From Candidatus Doudnabacteria bacterium (lineage in GTDB: Bacteria; Patescibacteriota; Doudnabacteria; UBA920): DNA of 12,996 nt. Shown here piece after piece: positions 1-6,212 of the stretch; position 1 is the stretch's first letter, and every line of letters begins with the position of its first letter. The notes under the pieces are model-generated. The model was given only the letters and a program-made list of their open reading frames with translations. It was not told the DNA's origin and made no database searches. Both the position numbers and the translations under genes were made by a program. The DNA is taken from NCBI GenBank assembly GCA_023245915.1, contig JAHFJK010000028.1:457-13452 (forward strand). Direction: 5' to 3'.

Positions 1-835
1 TTTCATCGTTCGCGTCAATAACAAACAAACACACATCGCTACGTCTTATGGATTTAAAAGTCTGAAAGCCGCCGAAAACATCGGGCTGCTCTTGCCGGTA
101 AACTTTTTTCTTCAGTCCCGCGGTGTCAATAAAAGTAAAATCAGTTCCGTTGATGTTGATTTTTTCATCAATTGCGGCACGGGTAGTGCCGGGAACGGCG
201 GAGACAACGGTCCGCTCGCTTTTGAGAATGGAATTAAAAATGCTGGATTTGCCGACGTTGGGCTTACCGATTATTGATACTGCTATCGACATAGGACCAT
301 CTTCTACTTTTAAAGGATTGGTTTCTTTGTTAGGCAAGGACTGGACAACCTCATCGAGTAAATCCCCAATCCCGAGTCCGCTAACAGAAGAAATTGGGAA
401 CATGTGTTTTATTCCCAGCCTGGAAAACTCCGCAAGTTTTTCTTCGTGGCTTCTGGCAGAATCTAGTTTGTTAATTGCCAGCAGTACAGGTTTTTTAATA
501 TTACGGAATTTTTTTAAAATGTTTTGCTCAATGGCGCTGACAGGTTGTTTGCCGTCAACCACCAGCACAATTGCATCTGCTTGTGTAACAGCGACCTCAA
601 TTTGCTTGCTAATGTTTTGCTGCAGTTCATCGGAGGGGTTAAAATTTAACCCGGCAGTATCCAGCAAAGTGAAATCCACGCCGTTCCAGGCGGTGTCTAA
701 ATACTGGCGGTCGCGGGTGGTGCCGGCAACCTCTGAAGTTATGGCCAAACGTTCCTTAATAATTTTATTTATTAAAGTTGACTTGCCCGCGTTAGGTTTG
801 CCGACAATAGCGACTACGGGTAAATTTTTAGGCAT
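1..835 (-). CDS. der: GTPase Der (EngA), C-terminus cut by window edge
   Basis: Der is a tandem-GTPase ribosome assembly factor that acts on the 50S subunit. Reading down from ATG at 835, 278 codons are visible and the frame runs off the window. The first G domain has the P-loop GKPNAGKS (residues 12-19), G3 DTAG and G4 NKLD. The second has GKPNVGKS and DTAGLKKK, and the visible part ends in the strand VCLFVID. Its G4 and the C-terminal KH-like domain lie outside. Two G domains in one chain distinguish Der from Era and Obg. The start gives the expected short MPKNLPVVAIVG leader. It lies 102 bases downstream of the LCP gene on the same strand and could be cotranscribed, though an inverted repeat sits between them. 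Confidence 0.95.
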   Translation of the reverse strand, partial: MPKNLPVVAIVGKPNAGKSTLINKIIKERLAITSEVAGTTRDRQYLDTAWNGVDFTLLDTAGLNFNPSDELQQNISKQIEVAVTQADAIVLVVDGKQPVSAIEQNILKKFRNIKKPVLLAINKLDSARSHEEKLAEFSRLGIKHMFPISSVSGLGIGDLLDEVVQSLPNKETNPLKVEDGPMSIAVSIIGKPNVGKSSIFNSILKSERTVVSAVPGTTRAAIDEKININGTDFTFIDTAGLKKKVYRQEQPDVFGGFQTFKSIRRSDVCLFVIDANDE

Positions 836-871
836 AAAAGTTTTAAAAGTCTAAAATCCAGAACCTAAACA

Positions 872-934
872 CTAAACAAAATTTAAAGAAATAAATTTTT
901 AAACTTTGGATTTTATACTTTATAATTTGTTTAG
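872..934. repeat. Imperfect hairpin between the LCP gene and der
   Basis: CTAAACAAAATTTAAAG (872-888) is nearly complementary to CTTTATAATTTGTTTAG (918-934), separated by an A/T-rich loop. It fills most of the 102-base space between the two minus-strand genes. It could be a weak or bidirectional terminator, or a decayed miniature element. The G/C-poor stem makes an efficient terminator doubtful. Confidence 0.35.
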
Positions 935-937
935 GCT

Positions 938-2482
938 TTAGTTTTTTGAATTTAGAATTTTGTTTTTAGACGGTGCAGTGGAGGTCGCCGGTGTGCTGGT
1001 CGCTTGCCTTGCCGGCGGGCGGATGTAAGGCGGCGGCGCGGCTTCCACCTGCGCGTTCTGGCCCAAGACCACAATCACATCTACTTTATCTTTGGAAACT
1101 GTGACGCCGGGCGGCGCCACACTGGCGGGGGTGGCATGGAGTTGGTTTTTGATAAATTCTGCGGTCGCCGGTTTGCTGTTGGCCTCGTAAACAATGGTTT
1201 GAGGCAGGTTGTCTTTGCTGTAGGTGAGCTCATAGACTGTCAGTCCGACATCGGTTAATTTTCTAAAAGCAGTGTTATAGGCCGGCTCATTGTGGGTGGA
1301 GTCAGCCAGCCAGACTATGCTTTTTTCCGCCGCCAGCTTGCCCAAAGAAAAGCTGTTTTTAAAAAAGTTTTTTACGTCATCCTCGCTTTTGTCCGGGCAG
1401 GGGGTGAGTACGTAGGCGCCGTTGGAAGCCAGAACTTCCGGGCAAATCAGTTGGGTCTCCGGGTCTAAACTTAAAGAATTAATTTTAAATTTTAAGCCTT
1501 CGGTTAAATTGTAAATGCGGTAAATGCCTGCCGGAGACAGGTTAGTGTGAAAATGGTCGGCAAAAACTGTCAGTAAATTATTGATGTTGGAGCCGGTTTT
1601 CACAATATTTTTAGTAAAAACTTTTTGCTTAAAGTTTTCCAGGATTTTTTGCTGGCGCAAAGAGCGGGCAAAATCCGAGCCTTCTAAATTTGAGCCGTGG
1701 CGCGAGCGGGCAAAAATCAGGGCGCGTTCCCCGTCCATATGCTGGTAGCCGGCAGTAAAAGTCTGCGGCGGCAAAAAACCCACGCCGCTGTCCGGGTACT
1801 GTGAGTCGGTAAAGTCTCTTTCCACGTTAATGTCCACTCCGCCAGCCATATCTATAGCTTTGGTGAATCCGGAAAAATCCACCACGGCAAAATAAGGCAC
1901 TTTGAGTCCGGAAATTTTTTCCGCCATCTGTCTGGCCCAGGCGCCGCCGCGGTCCCAGTCCATTTCTTTGTTTTTAGTCAGACCTAAAGCAAAAGCGGCG
2001 TTGATTTTTTCCTGCCCTCCGCCTTCGGGTAAATCTACTAAATAGTCGCGGGGGATGGAGGTGAGGCTGGCTTCCCCGATATCCGGACGGATTTGAGCTA
2101 AAATTATGGTGTCGGTTAAATAAGGGCCGTCGTGCCCTTCGCCGCCAACTCCCAGTAATAAAATATTAATTTGGCCCAAATTTTCGCCGATCAATGTGGT
2201 ATTGCCGCCGCGGAAAAAATCTATAAGTTTGTTGATGAAGGTAGTTTTTTGGCCGACAAAGATTTTTTCCGAAAGGCTGGAGGCGCGGAAAAAGACAGTC
2301 GCGGCCAAAATGACAATTATTGAGATTAAAAAAATTAAAATCTTTTTTAAGATTTTTTTTGGGGCGGATTTTTGTCTGGCAACAAGCAAATTGACTTCCT
2401 GCCGCGCGGGATGCCCGTTGACTATGGCGATTTTAGGCGGTTTTGGCGAATCGTTTGGATTAATGGAGTCAAGGTTATTCAT
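938..2482 (-). CDS. LytR-CpsA-Psr (LCP) family envelope protein with LytR_C domain
   Basis: LCP enzymes move undecaprenyl-linked polymers (teichoic-acid-like or capsular) onto peptidoglycan at the outer face of the membrane. The 514-aa product has a basic cytoplasmic N-terminus, one membrane segment at about 47-65, and an LCP domain from about 105. Family landmarks are TDT (123-125), SIPRDYLVDLP (142-152), KINAAFALG (159-167), the GGVDINV strand, ALIFARSRH (254-262) with its conserved arginines, and SDFARSLRQQKI (269-280). A second extracellular domain at about 385-480 resembles LytR_C, followed by a Pro/Ala/Thr/Ser-rich tail. The start directly abuts an inverted repeat and no Shine-Dalgarno sequence is visible. 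The actual polymer substrate cannot be read from the sequence. Confidence 0.93.
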   Translation of the reverse strand: MNNLDSINPNDSPKPPKIAIVNGHPARQEVNLLVARQKSAPKKILKKILIFLISIIVILAATVFFRASSLSEKIFVGQKTTFINKLIDFFRGGNTTLIGENLGQINILLLGVGGEGHDGPYLTDTIILAQIRPDIGEASLTSIPRDYLVDLPEGGGQEKINAAFALGLTKNKEMDWDRGGAWARQMAEKISGLKVPYFAVVDFSGFTKAIDMAGGVDINVERDFTDSQYPDSGVGFLPPQTFTAGYQHMDGERALIFARSRHGSNLEGSDFARSLRQQKILENFKQKVFTKNIVKTGSNINNLLTVFADHFHTNLSPAGIYRIYNLTEGLKFKINSLSLDPETQLICPEVLASNGAYVLTPCPDKSEDDVKNFFKNSFSLGKLAAEKSIVWLADSTHNEPAYNTAFRKLTDVGLTVYELTYSKDNLPQTIVYEANSKPATAEFIKNQLHATPASVAPPGVTVSKDKVDVIVVLGQNAQVEAAPPPYIRPPARQATSTPATSTAPSKNKILNSKN

Positions 2483-2582
2483 CCGGTTAGAGATAGCTGC
2501 ATTGTTAATTAATTTTTTAAAAAAAATAGATGTCTTTTGAATATATTTTTAAATCTGGAAATACATCGAAATCTCTAACGGG
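2483..2582. repeat. About 100-bp AT-rich element bounded by CCGGTTAGAGAT / ATCTCTAACGGG
   Basis: The end sequences at 2483-2494 and 2571-2582 are inverted repeats of each other (11 of 12 positions). The inside is A/T-rich, including a long T/A run. One end begins one base from the LCP start codon, so the whole 5' region of that gene lies within the element. The same ends, longer and perfect, bound the 96-bp stretch before rpsU (6657-6752), though the interiors are not clearly alike. It could be a miniature transposable element or an RNA leader structure. Confidence 0.5.
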
Positions 2583-2751
2583 ATCATAACGCTGATGGTA
2601 AGTATAGCCGAAAAACCTGCTGTCGTGTAGAGCTGGCCTGTCCGCGTTTTATCTGCTTGCATTTTTTGCAAAAATGATGATATATTTCATCCAGCGATAC
2701 GCTTTTGCTTAGATTAGATTAAAGCGTTGCATTCGTCCTGCGCTAAATTAG
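2583..2751. other. Gene-free stretch upstream of the tRNA fragments
   Basis: No reading frame with a recognisable product and no intact tRNA is seen. Two short hairpins are present: CATTTTTTGCAAAAATG (2660-2676) and GATGA/TCATC just after it. No convincing -35/-10 pair could be assigned in front of the tRNA half at 2752. Confidence 0.5.
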
Positions 2752-2790
2752 GGATCCGTAGCTCAGTTGGTTAGAGCGCCAGTTTCTTTT
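2752..2790 (+). pseudogene. tRNA 5' half (acceptor, D arm, 5' side of anticodon stem)
   Basis: Canonical elements read in order: acceptor strand GGATCCG (2752-2758), TA, D stem GCTC, loop AGTTGGTTA, GAGC, G, then anticodon stem CCAGT (2779-2783) and TTCTTTT. The expected 3' half does not follow. GCGCCAGTTTC (2776-2786) instead pairs with GAAACTGGTGC at 2932-2942 (one G-T pair), and the acceptor strand is perfectly complementary to CGGATCC at 3205-3211. If TTCTTTT is the anticodon loop the anticodon would read CTT (Lys), but position 37 would be T, which is unusual. This may be a disrupted tRNA, an intron-bearing tRNA, or an assembly chimera. Confidence 0.7.
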
Positions 2791-2815
2791 AAAAATTTAT
2801 TTTATGAGATTAGCT

Positions 2816-2885
2816 GTAAATGCTCACTGTCATTGCGATAATGCTTATTTTTGCGCTCGCAATGACAAAGGCAGTGGGCATTTAC
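2816..2885. mobile_element. 70-bp miniature inverted-repeat element, copy A
   Basis: Ends GTAAATGCTCACTG and CAGTGGGCATTTAC are inverted repeats with one mismatch. A second inner inverted repeat is TCATTGCG/CGCAATGA. The element is flanked by a perfect 8-bp direct repeat GATTAGCT (2808-2815 and 2886-2893), a target-site duplication consistent with transposition. It shares a 47-bp identical core with copies at 6552-6598 and 12493-12539. It has no coding capacity, so movement would need a transposase from elsewhere. It lies between the tRNA 5' half and its possible partner sequence. Confidence 0.85.
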
Positions 2886-2937
2886 GATTAGCTTTGGTTC
2901 AAACTTGACTATAGGTATTTTTAAATCTGAGGAAACT

Positions 2938-2979
2938 GGTGCTGGGTGAATTAAAGCGCGCCGTTTTCACCCCCGCACC
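2938..2979 (+). repeat. Strong hairpin, 3' end also inverted around tRNA-Val
   Basis: GGTGC (2938-2942) pairs with GCACC (2975-2979), and GGGTGAA (2944-2950) with TTCACCC (2966-2972), leaving small bulges. It is followed by TTTTAAAGTTTTTT, so it could end a transcript that starts upstream. The segment CCCCGCACCATTT (2971-2983) is also a perfect 13-bp inverted repeat of AAATGGTGCGGGG (3108-3120), so the pair brackets the tRNA-Val gene. Confidence 0.55.
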
Positions 2980-3013
2980 ATTTTAAAGTTTTTTCAAATA
3001 ATTGCAATAATTT

Positions 3014-3088
3014 GGACGGTTAGCTCAGCGGTAGAGCGCTGCATTCACATTGCAGATGCCACAGGTTCAAATCCTGTACCGTCCACCA
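3014..3088 (+). tRNA. tRNA-Val(CAC)
   Basis: A full cloverleaf can be drawn: acceptor GGACGGT/ACCGTCC, D stem GCTC/GAGC, anticodon stem CTGCA/TGCAG with loop TTCACAT (anticodon CAC, codon GUG), 5-base variable loop, and T stem ACAGG/CCTGT with loop TTCAAAT. CCA is encoded (3086-3088). The sequence is intact and lies inside the interval between the tRNA 5' half at 2752 and the 3' half ending at 3215. Confidence 0.95.
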
Positions 3089-3130
3089 AACAAAATCTAT
3101 GGATAACAAATGGTGCGGGGCGCGGTCGGC

Positions 3131-3164
3131 GAGGTCAGTGGTTCGAGTCCACTATTGTCCACCA
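3131..3164 (+). pseudogene. Orphan tRNA 3' half (T arm and acceptor, Ile-like)
   Basis: GAGGTC is followed by T stem AGTGG/CCACT with loop TTCGAGT, then acceptor strand ATTGTCC and ACCA. The variable-loop and T-arm sequence resembles bacterial tRNA-Ile(GAT). A proper D arm and anticodon arm are absent. GGATAA at 3101-3106 could pair with TTGTCC of the acceptor strand, but the intervening 29 bases do not form a D or anticodon arm. It is probably a fragment rather than a working tRNA. Confidence 0.65.
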
Positions 3165-3182
3165 AGTCTAACGGGGTGAAAA

Positions 3183-3215
3183 AGGCCGATGGTTCAAATC
3201 CATCCGGATCCACCA
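3183..3215 (+). pseudogene. tRNA 3' half whose acceptor strand matches the 5' half at 2752
   Basis: AGGCC fits a variable loop. It is followed by T stem GATGG/CCATC with loop TTCAAAT, acceptor strand CGGATCC (3205-3211) and ACCA. CGGATCC is the exact complement of GGATCCG at 2752-2758. The sequence just before it, TCTAACGGGGTGAAAAAGG, resembles the end of the rpsU-leader element (TCTAACGGGGTAAAGAAAGG) rather than an anticodon stem. The junction therefore looks like a recombination or insertion boundary. Confidence 0.7.
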
Positions 3216-3241
3216 CGGGTCAATCGTCCTTCACTCCGTTC

Positions 3242-3329
3242 GTCCCGACTTTGCCGGGACTCACTTCGTTTCGGGCGTTGCCCCTTTCCCCAAATTTTCC
3301 TAAGATAAATCCACGCTGAAAATTTGGGG
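3242..3329. repeat. Two hairpins in the gene-free stretch before lepB
   Basis: The first is GTCCCG/CGGGAC (3242-3260). The second is a perfect 11-bp stem CCCCAAATTTT/AAAATTTGGGG (3288-3298 and 3319-3329) with a 20-base loop. Neither is followed by a T run, so they are not clear terminators. The rest of 3216-3373 holds no gene that I can support. CCCCGGTTCGAGATC at about 3331 is weakly reminiscent of a T loop. Confidence 0.5.
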
Positions 3330-3373
3330 ACCCCGGTTCGAGATCTTGTTCGATACAGTCAACAATCAAACCC

Positions 3374-3401
3374 TTGACCCAAGTCAAAATATCGTTACAA
3401 T
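3374..3401 (+). promoter_or_regulatory. Promoter for lepB
   Basis: TTGACC (3374-3379), 16-base spacer, TACAAT (3396-3401). The predicted start of transcription is about 20 bases before the lepB ATG. Confidence 0.65.
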
Positions 3402-3427
3402 ATACATACAGCATTTAAAAATTTTTC

Positions 3428-4027
3428 ATGACAGAAAACCAAAATCAAAACCCTCAAGCAAAAATTCCCGGGGCAATGCAAAGCGCTGGTGAGTTTATTT
3501 GGGATTTGGTCAAAATTTTTGTTATTGCCGGCCTGATTATCTGGCCATTCCGCACCTTTGTGGCCGAACCCTTTGTGGTTTCGGGCTCTTCCATGCTGCC
3601 CAATTTTACCAATCATGACTATTTAATTATTGACCGTTTTTCTTACCGTACAGGCCCGCCCGCCCGGGGCGATGTTATAGTTTTTAAGTTTCCCAACGAC
3701 ACATCCCAGTATTTTATTAAAAGAGTCATTGGCCTGCCGGGAGAAACCATAACCTGTCAGCAGGGCAAAGTGGAAGTCCTGACCGTTGCCAACCAAACCC
3801 TGCGGTTAAAAGAAGCTTATTTGCCGAATTCCACCGCGACTTTAAATTGTAAAGCCAAACAGCTTTTGGGCAGCGATGAATATTTTGTGCTGGGCGATAA
3901 CCGTTCTGCCAGTTCTGACTCCCGCTTTTGGGGCATTTTACCGAAAAATGACATTGTCGGTAAAGTTTGGGCTAGGGTGTATCCCTTTTCGAAATCACAA
4001 TTCGTTCACACGCCAAATTATCAGTAA
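3428..4027 (+). CDS. lepB: Signal peptidase I
   Basis: This membrane-anchored serine/lysine protease removes signal peptides from secreted preproteins. The 199-aa product has one membrane segment at about 26-46. It then has box B SGSSMLP (52-58) with the likely catalytic Ser55, YFIKRVIGLPGE with the likely general-base Lys98, and the C-terminal box GDNRSASSDSR (156-166). The order and spacing are those of family S26A, with a compact periplasmic-side domain of the Gram-positive type. The start is preceded by an A/T-rich leader without a Shine-Dalgarno sequence. A likely substrate lies in the same window, the secreted protein at 11466. It stands alone, with no obvious operon partner. Confidence 0.95.
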   Translation: MTENQNQNPQAKIPGAMQSAGEFIWDLVKIFVIAGLIIWPFRTFVAEPFVVSGSSMLPNFTNHDYLIIDRFSYRTGPPARGDVIVFKFPNDTSQYFIKRVIGLPGETITCQQGKVEVLTVANQTLRLKEAYLPNSTATLNCKAKQLLGSDEYFVLGDNRSASSDSRFWGILPKNDIVGKVWARVYPFSKSQFVHTPNYQ

Positions 4028-4029
4028 AA

Positions 4030-4086
4030 AGTATAAAGTAAAAAGTGGAAAATAACCTGTAACTTTCTACTTTCAACTTTTCACTC
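4030..4086. repeat. Low-complexity inverted-repeat spacer
   Basis: The spacer consists of variants of AAAGTA/AAAAGT followed by variants of TACTTT/ACTTTT, so the two halves are imperfectly complementary and can fold into an A/T-rich hairpin. It is placed between lepB and the HisRS-like gene and may act as a weak terminator. Other spacers here have the same style with different words. Confidence 0.35.
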
Positions 4087-4091
4087 ATTTC

Positions 4092-5390
4092 ATGGGTAGA
4101 CCAAAAAAAAACCAAACCGTTTCCAGCGTTTACCAGCCCAAAAAAATTTACAGCTTAGACGCTATGGAAGATATTGTTGCGGGCGATGACAGCCTGTGGG
4201 CGGCCATGCTTAGAAGATTTTCCAAACTCCACCGTGTTTACGGTTTTGAAAAAGTTGAGCCGCCACTTTTGGAAGATTTGCGGCTTTACGAGCAATTTTA
4301 TAAAACCAGTCCTTCGCAAATGCAAAATTTGCTGCGGGTGCCAACCCCCGGTGGAGAAAGCGCTTTGCGGGGTGATTTTTTACCCGGCGTCTTGCGCGCT
4401 TACTATCAGCATAAAGTTTATGAAAAGCAGCCTCTAAGCAAATGGGGATTTTCCGGCTTCACTGTCGGCCTAAACCAGGCAGGAGATTTACATTCCAGCT
4501 TTAAATTTGGTCTGGAAATTTTCGGGCAGTTTAATCATTTAACCGAAGCCCAGCTAATAGGCGCGACCTGGGAGTTTTTAACCAACTTAGGATTGCCCGA
4601 GTGTGTGCTGGAAATTAACCACATAGGCAAAGAGGAGTGCCAGTTACACTATCAAGAGACTCTGCGGGATTTTTTGAGTGATAAAAAATATCAGCTGTGT
4701 GATTCCTGCAATGAGCATTTACACGCCAGAGTCTTAAATGTTTTGCGCTGCGACAATTTAGATTGTCAGGCGCTGGTGGCGGAGGCTCCGGTAATTGTAG
4801 ATTTTTTAGAGCCTGAATCCAAGCAGCATTTTACCAGTATTTTGGAAGCTTTAGACGAACTGGGCATTCCTTACCAACTCAATCCGCTTTATGCCGGGCC
4901 TGACGGACATGGGCGAACCAACCTAGCCATTAAAGCCAAGTATAAAGGGGTCATGACCGTTTTAGGCGAGGGAGGTTACCATGAAAATTTAATGCAAAAC
5001 TTGTGCGGTAAACCCCACTGCTGTTTTGGTTTTTCCGGCAACTTGTCTGTGGTCAGGCAGCTTTTGGAAGCGGCAAAAATCACCGCAGAGCGGGAGGTAA
5101 AAAGCGACGTGTTTTTAGTTCCCTTAGGCGAACTGGCTGCCAGAAGAGCCTTGCGTTTGTTTCGTGATTTAACCAGTGAAAAAATTTCCGTTTACGATAC
5201 TTTTGGCAACGCGGGAGTCAAAAACCAGCTTAAAACCGCAGAAAATTTTAAAGCCCCCGTGGCTTTGATTATGGGCCAGAAAGAAGCTATGGATGAGATG
5301 GTTATTTTGCGGGATGTTAAAAGCGGCATGCAGGAAATTATTTCTTATGATAAAATTGTTTCAGAAGTAAAAAAGAGGCTCGGGAGATAA
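4092..5390 (+). CDS. Histidyl-tRNA synthetase paralogue with degenerate active site
   Basis: The 432-aa chain aligns in order with class II HisRS: a motif-1 region (SLDAMEDIVAG...PPLLE, 21-61), an insertion-domain stretch with CDSC (203-206) and C220/C225 that probably binds metal, and a C-terminal anticodon-binding domain (about 338-432) with VPLGELAARRAL and QLKTAENFKAP. The catalytic parts do not match. The LRPEGT strand reads LRGDFL. Motif 2, normally FRxERP then RQFHQ, reads GFSGFTVG and SSFKFG. The RGLDYY histidine loop reads AGPDGHG. GGRYDGL reads EGGYHENL, and motif 3 lacks its arginine pattern. Aminoacylation is therefore unlikely. HisZ, another inactive paralogue, normally lacks the anticodon domain kept here. 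A regulatory or tRNA-binding role is inference. No Shine-Dalgarno sequence is seen. Confidence 0.85.
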   Translation: MGRPKKNQTVSSVYQPKKIYSLDAMEDIVAGDDSLWAAMLRRFSKLHRVYGFEKVEPPLLEDLRLYEQFYKTSPSQMQNLLRVPTPGGESALRGDFLPGVLRAYYQHKVYEKQPLSKWGFSGFTVGLNQAGDLHSSFKFGLEIFGQFNHLTEAQLIGATWEFLTNLGLPECVLEINHIGKEECQLHYQETLRDFLSDKKYQLCDSCNEHLHARVLNVLRCDNLDCQALVAEAPVIVDFLEPESKQHFTSILEALDELGIPYQLNPLYAGPDGHGRTNLAIKAKYKGVMTVLGEGGYHENLMQNLCGKPHCCFGFSGNLSVVRQLLEAAKITAEREVKSDVFLVPLGELAARRALRLFRDLTSEKISVYDTFGNAGVKNQLKTAENFKAPVALIMGQKEAMDEMVILRDVKSGMQEIISYDKIVSEVKKRLGR

Positions 5391-5398
5391 GGTATAAA

Positions 5399-5866
5399 CT
5401 ACAGAATCTATATGAATTTACAGATGACTACAGGAGCGAAGGCTAAAGATACGGTTCCATTTTTGTATGAAAATTTAAGTTATAAAATTATTAGGACGCT
5501 CATTGAAGCTCATAAAGAATTAGGTCCTTATGCCAGAGAAAAACAGGTTTGTGATTTATTTGAAAAGAAATTTAAACCACTTGAGGTTCCTTACAAAAGA
5601 GAAGTGAGAATTGGCAATTCGGGAAATGTTCTTGATTTTATTATTGCTGATAAAGTAGCTTTGGAAGTAAAGGCAGTAGCTTTTTTGACTTCCGCACATT
5701 ACGATCAGGTAAAGCGATACTTACATCAAACTCAACTAAAATTGGGAATTTTGGTCAATTTTAGGGATAAACGCTTACATCCAAAAAGGATTTTAAACAG
5801 TAATAATCTTAAACAGGTATAAGTTTTTGTAGTCATCTGTAGTGTATTATATCTGTAATTCTGTAG
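5399..5866. repeat. Inverted repeats framing the GxxExxY gene
   Basis: The left arm (5399-5431) begins CTACAGAAT and ends ACAGATGACTAC. The right arm (5829-5866) begins GTAGTCATCTGT and ends ATTCTGTAG. Both end blocks are exact reverse complements, and the middles are A/T-rich and diverged. The gene lies between the arms and its first codons come from the left arm. This looks like a small mobile cassette or a gene enclosed by related miniature repeats. Confidence 0.65.
5412..5822 (+). CDS. GxxExxY family protein (PDDEXK-like)
   Basis: The 136-aa product has the family layout: helix IIRTLIEAHKELGPY near residues 26-40, a strand VPYKREVRIGN, then DFIIADKVALEVKAV carrying the acidic D and ExK residues, and HYDQVKRYLHQTQLKLGILVNF near the end. 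The signature is modified: GPYAREKQV replaces the usual GxGxxExxY wording. The family is placed with PDDEXK nuclease folds but its role is poorly known. The first ATG (5412) lies in the left inverted repeat. ATG at 5424 would give MTTGAKAKD and is a reasonable alternative. The gene is unusually A-rich compared with its neighbours, consistent with acquisition. Confidence 0.8.
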   Translation: MNLQMTTGAKAKDTVPFLYENLSYKIIRTLIEAHKELGPYAREKQVCDLFEKKFKPLEVPYKREVRIGNSGNVLDFIIADKVALEVKAVAFLTSAHYDQVKRYLHQTQLKLGILVNFRDKRLHPKRILNSNNLKQV

Positions 5867-5869
5867 CAT

Positions 5870-6205
5870 ATGACCGATTGCGTCTTCTGTAACATCATAA
5901 ATAAAACCATTCCTTCTCAGCCGGTGTTTGAGAATGGGAATTTGCTTGTTATTAACGATATAAATCCCAAAGCGCCAGTGCATTTACTGGTTGTGCCCAA
6001 AAAACATATTAACGGCATCCACACGCTTGCAGCCGGGGATGAGGCCCTGGCGGGAGAGTTGATTTTTGTTGCCAAACAAATGGCGGAAAAATTTGGCGTG
6101 GGCGAAAGCGGCTACAAATTGGTCTTTAATGTGGGCCGCGACGGCGGGCAAGTGGTGCCGCATTTGCATTTGCATTTGTTGGGGGGCAGGCAATTGGCTG
6201 AATAA
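5870..6205 (+). CDS. HIT (histidine triad) family protein, HINT type
   Basis: HINT-type HIT proteins are small nucleotide-phosphoramidase hydrolases of the cytosol. At 111 aa the length is normal. The N-terminal CVFCNII, the VVPKKH strand (the helix that follows lines the nucleotide pocket) and the C-terminal triad HLHLHLLGG are all intact, including the catalytic histidine. The start MTDCVFCNI is the usual one. It follows the right inverted repeat of the GxxExxY cassette, and no Shine-Dalgarno sequence is visible. The physiological substrate cannot be inferred. Confidence 0.95.
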   Translation: MTDCVFCNIINKTIPSQPVFENGNLLVINDINPKAPVHLLVVPKKHINGIHTLAAGDEALAGELIFVAKQMAEKFGVGESGYKLVFNVGRDGGQVVPHLHLHLLGGRQLAE

Positions 6206-6212
6206 GTTGGAA

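Noticed and set aside
123..854. Long plus-strand reading frame of 243 codons
   Set aside because: It is antisense to der. The minus strand encodes both GTPase P-loops and DTAG motifs, so the plus-strand frame is a shadow.
2752..3215. Considered as a tmRNA (ssrA) gene
   Set aside because: The 5' and 3' ends do not match the tmRNA acceptor sequence, no tag reading frame ending in Ala-Ala was seen, and a complete tRNA-Val lies in the middle.
2751..3215. CRISPR array because of repeated T-arm-like words
   Set aside because: The repeats are tRNA T arms with different stems and irregular spacing. There are no uniform spacers and no cas genes.
3110..3319. Plus-strand 69-codon frame after tRNA-Val
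   Set aside because: It runs through two tRNA T arms and the hairpins, and its composition is not protein-like.
3288..3329. Hairpin before lepB as a rho-independent terminator
   Set aside because: The stem is strong, but ACCCCGG follows it instead of a T run.
4092..5390. Annotation as active HisRS or as HisZ
   Set aside because: Catalytic motifs needed for aminoacylation are changed. HisZ normally lacks the C-terminal anticodon domain found here, and no HisG is in view.
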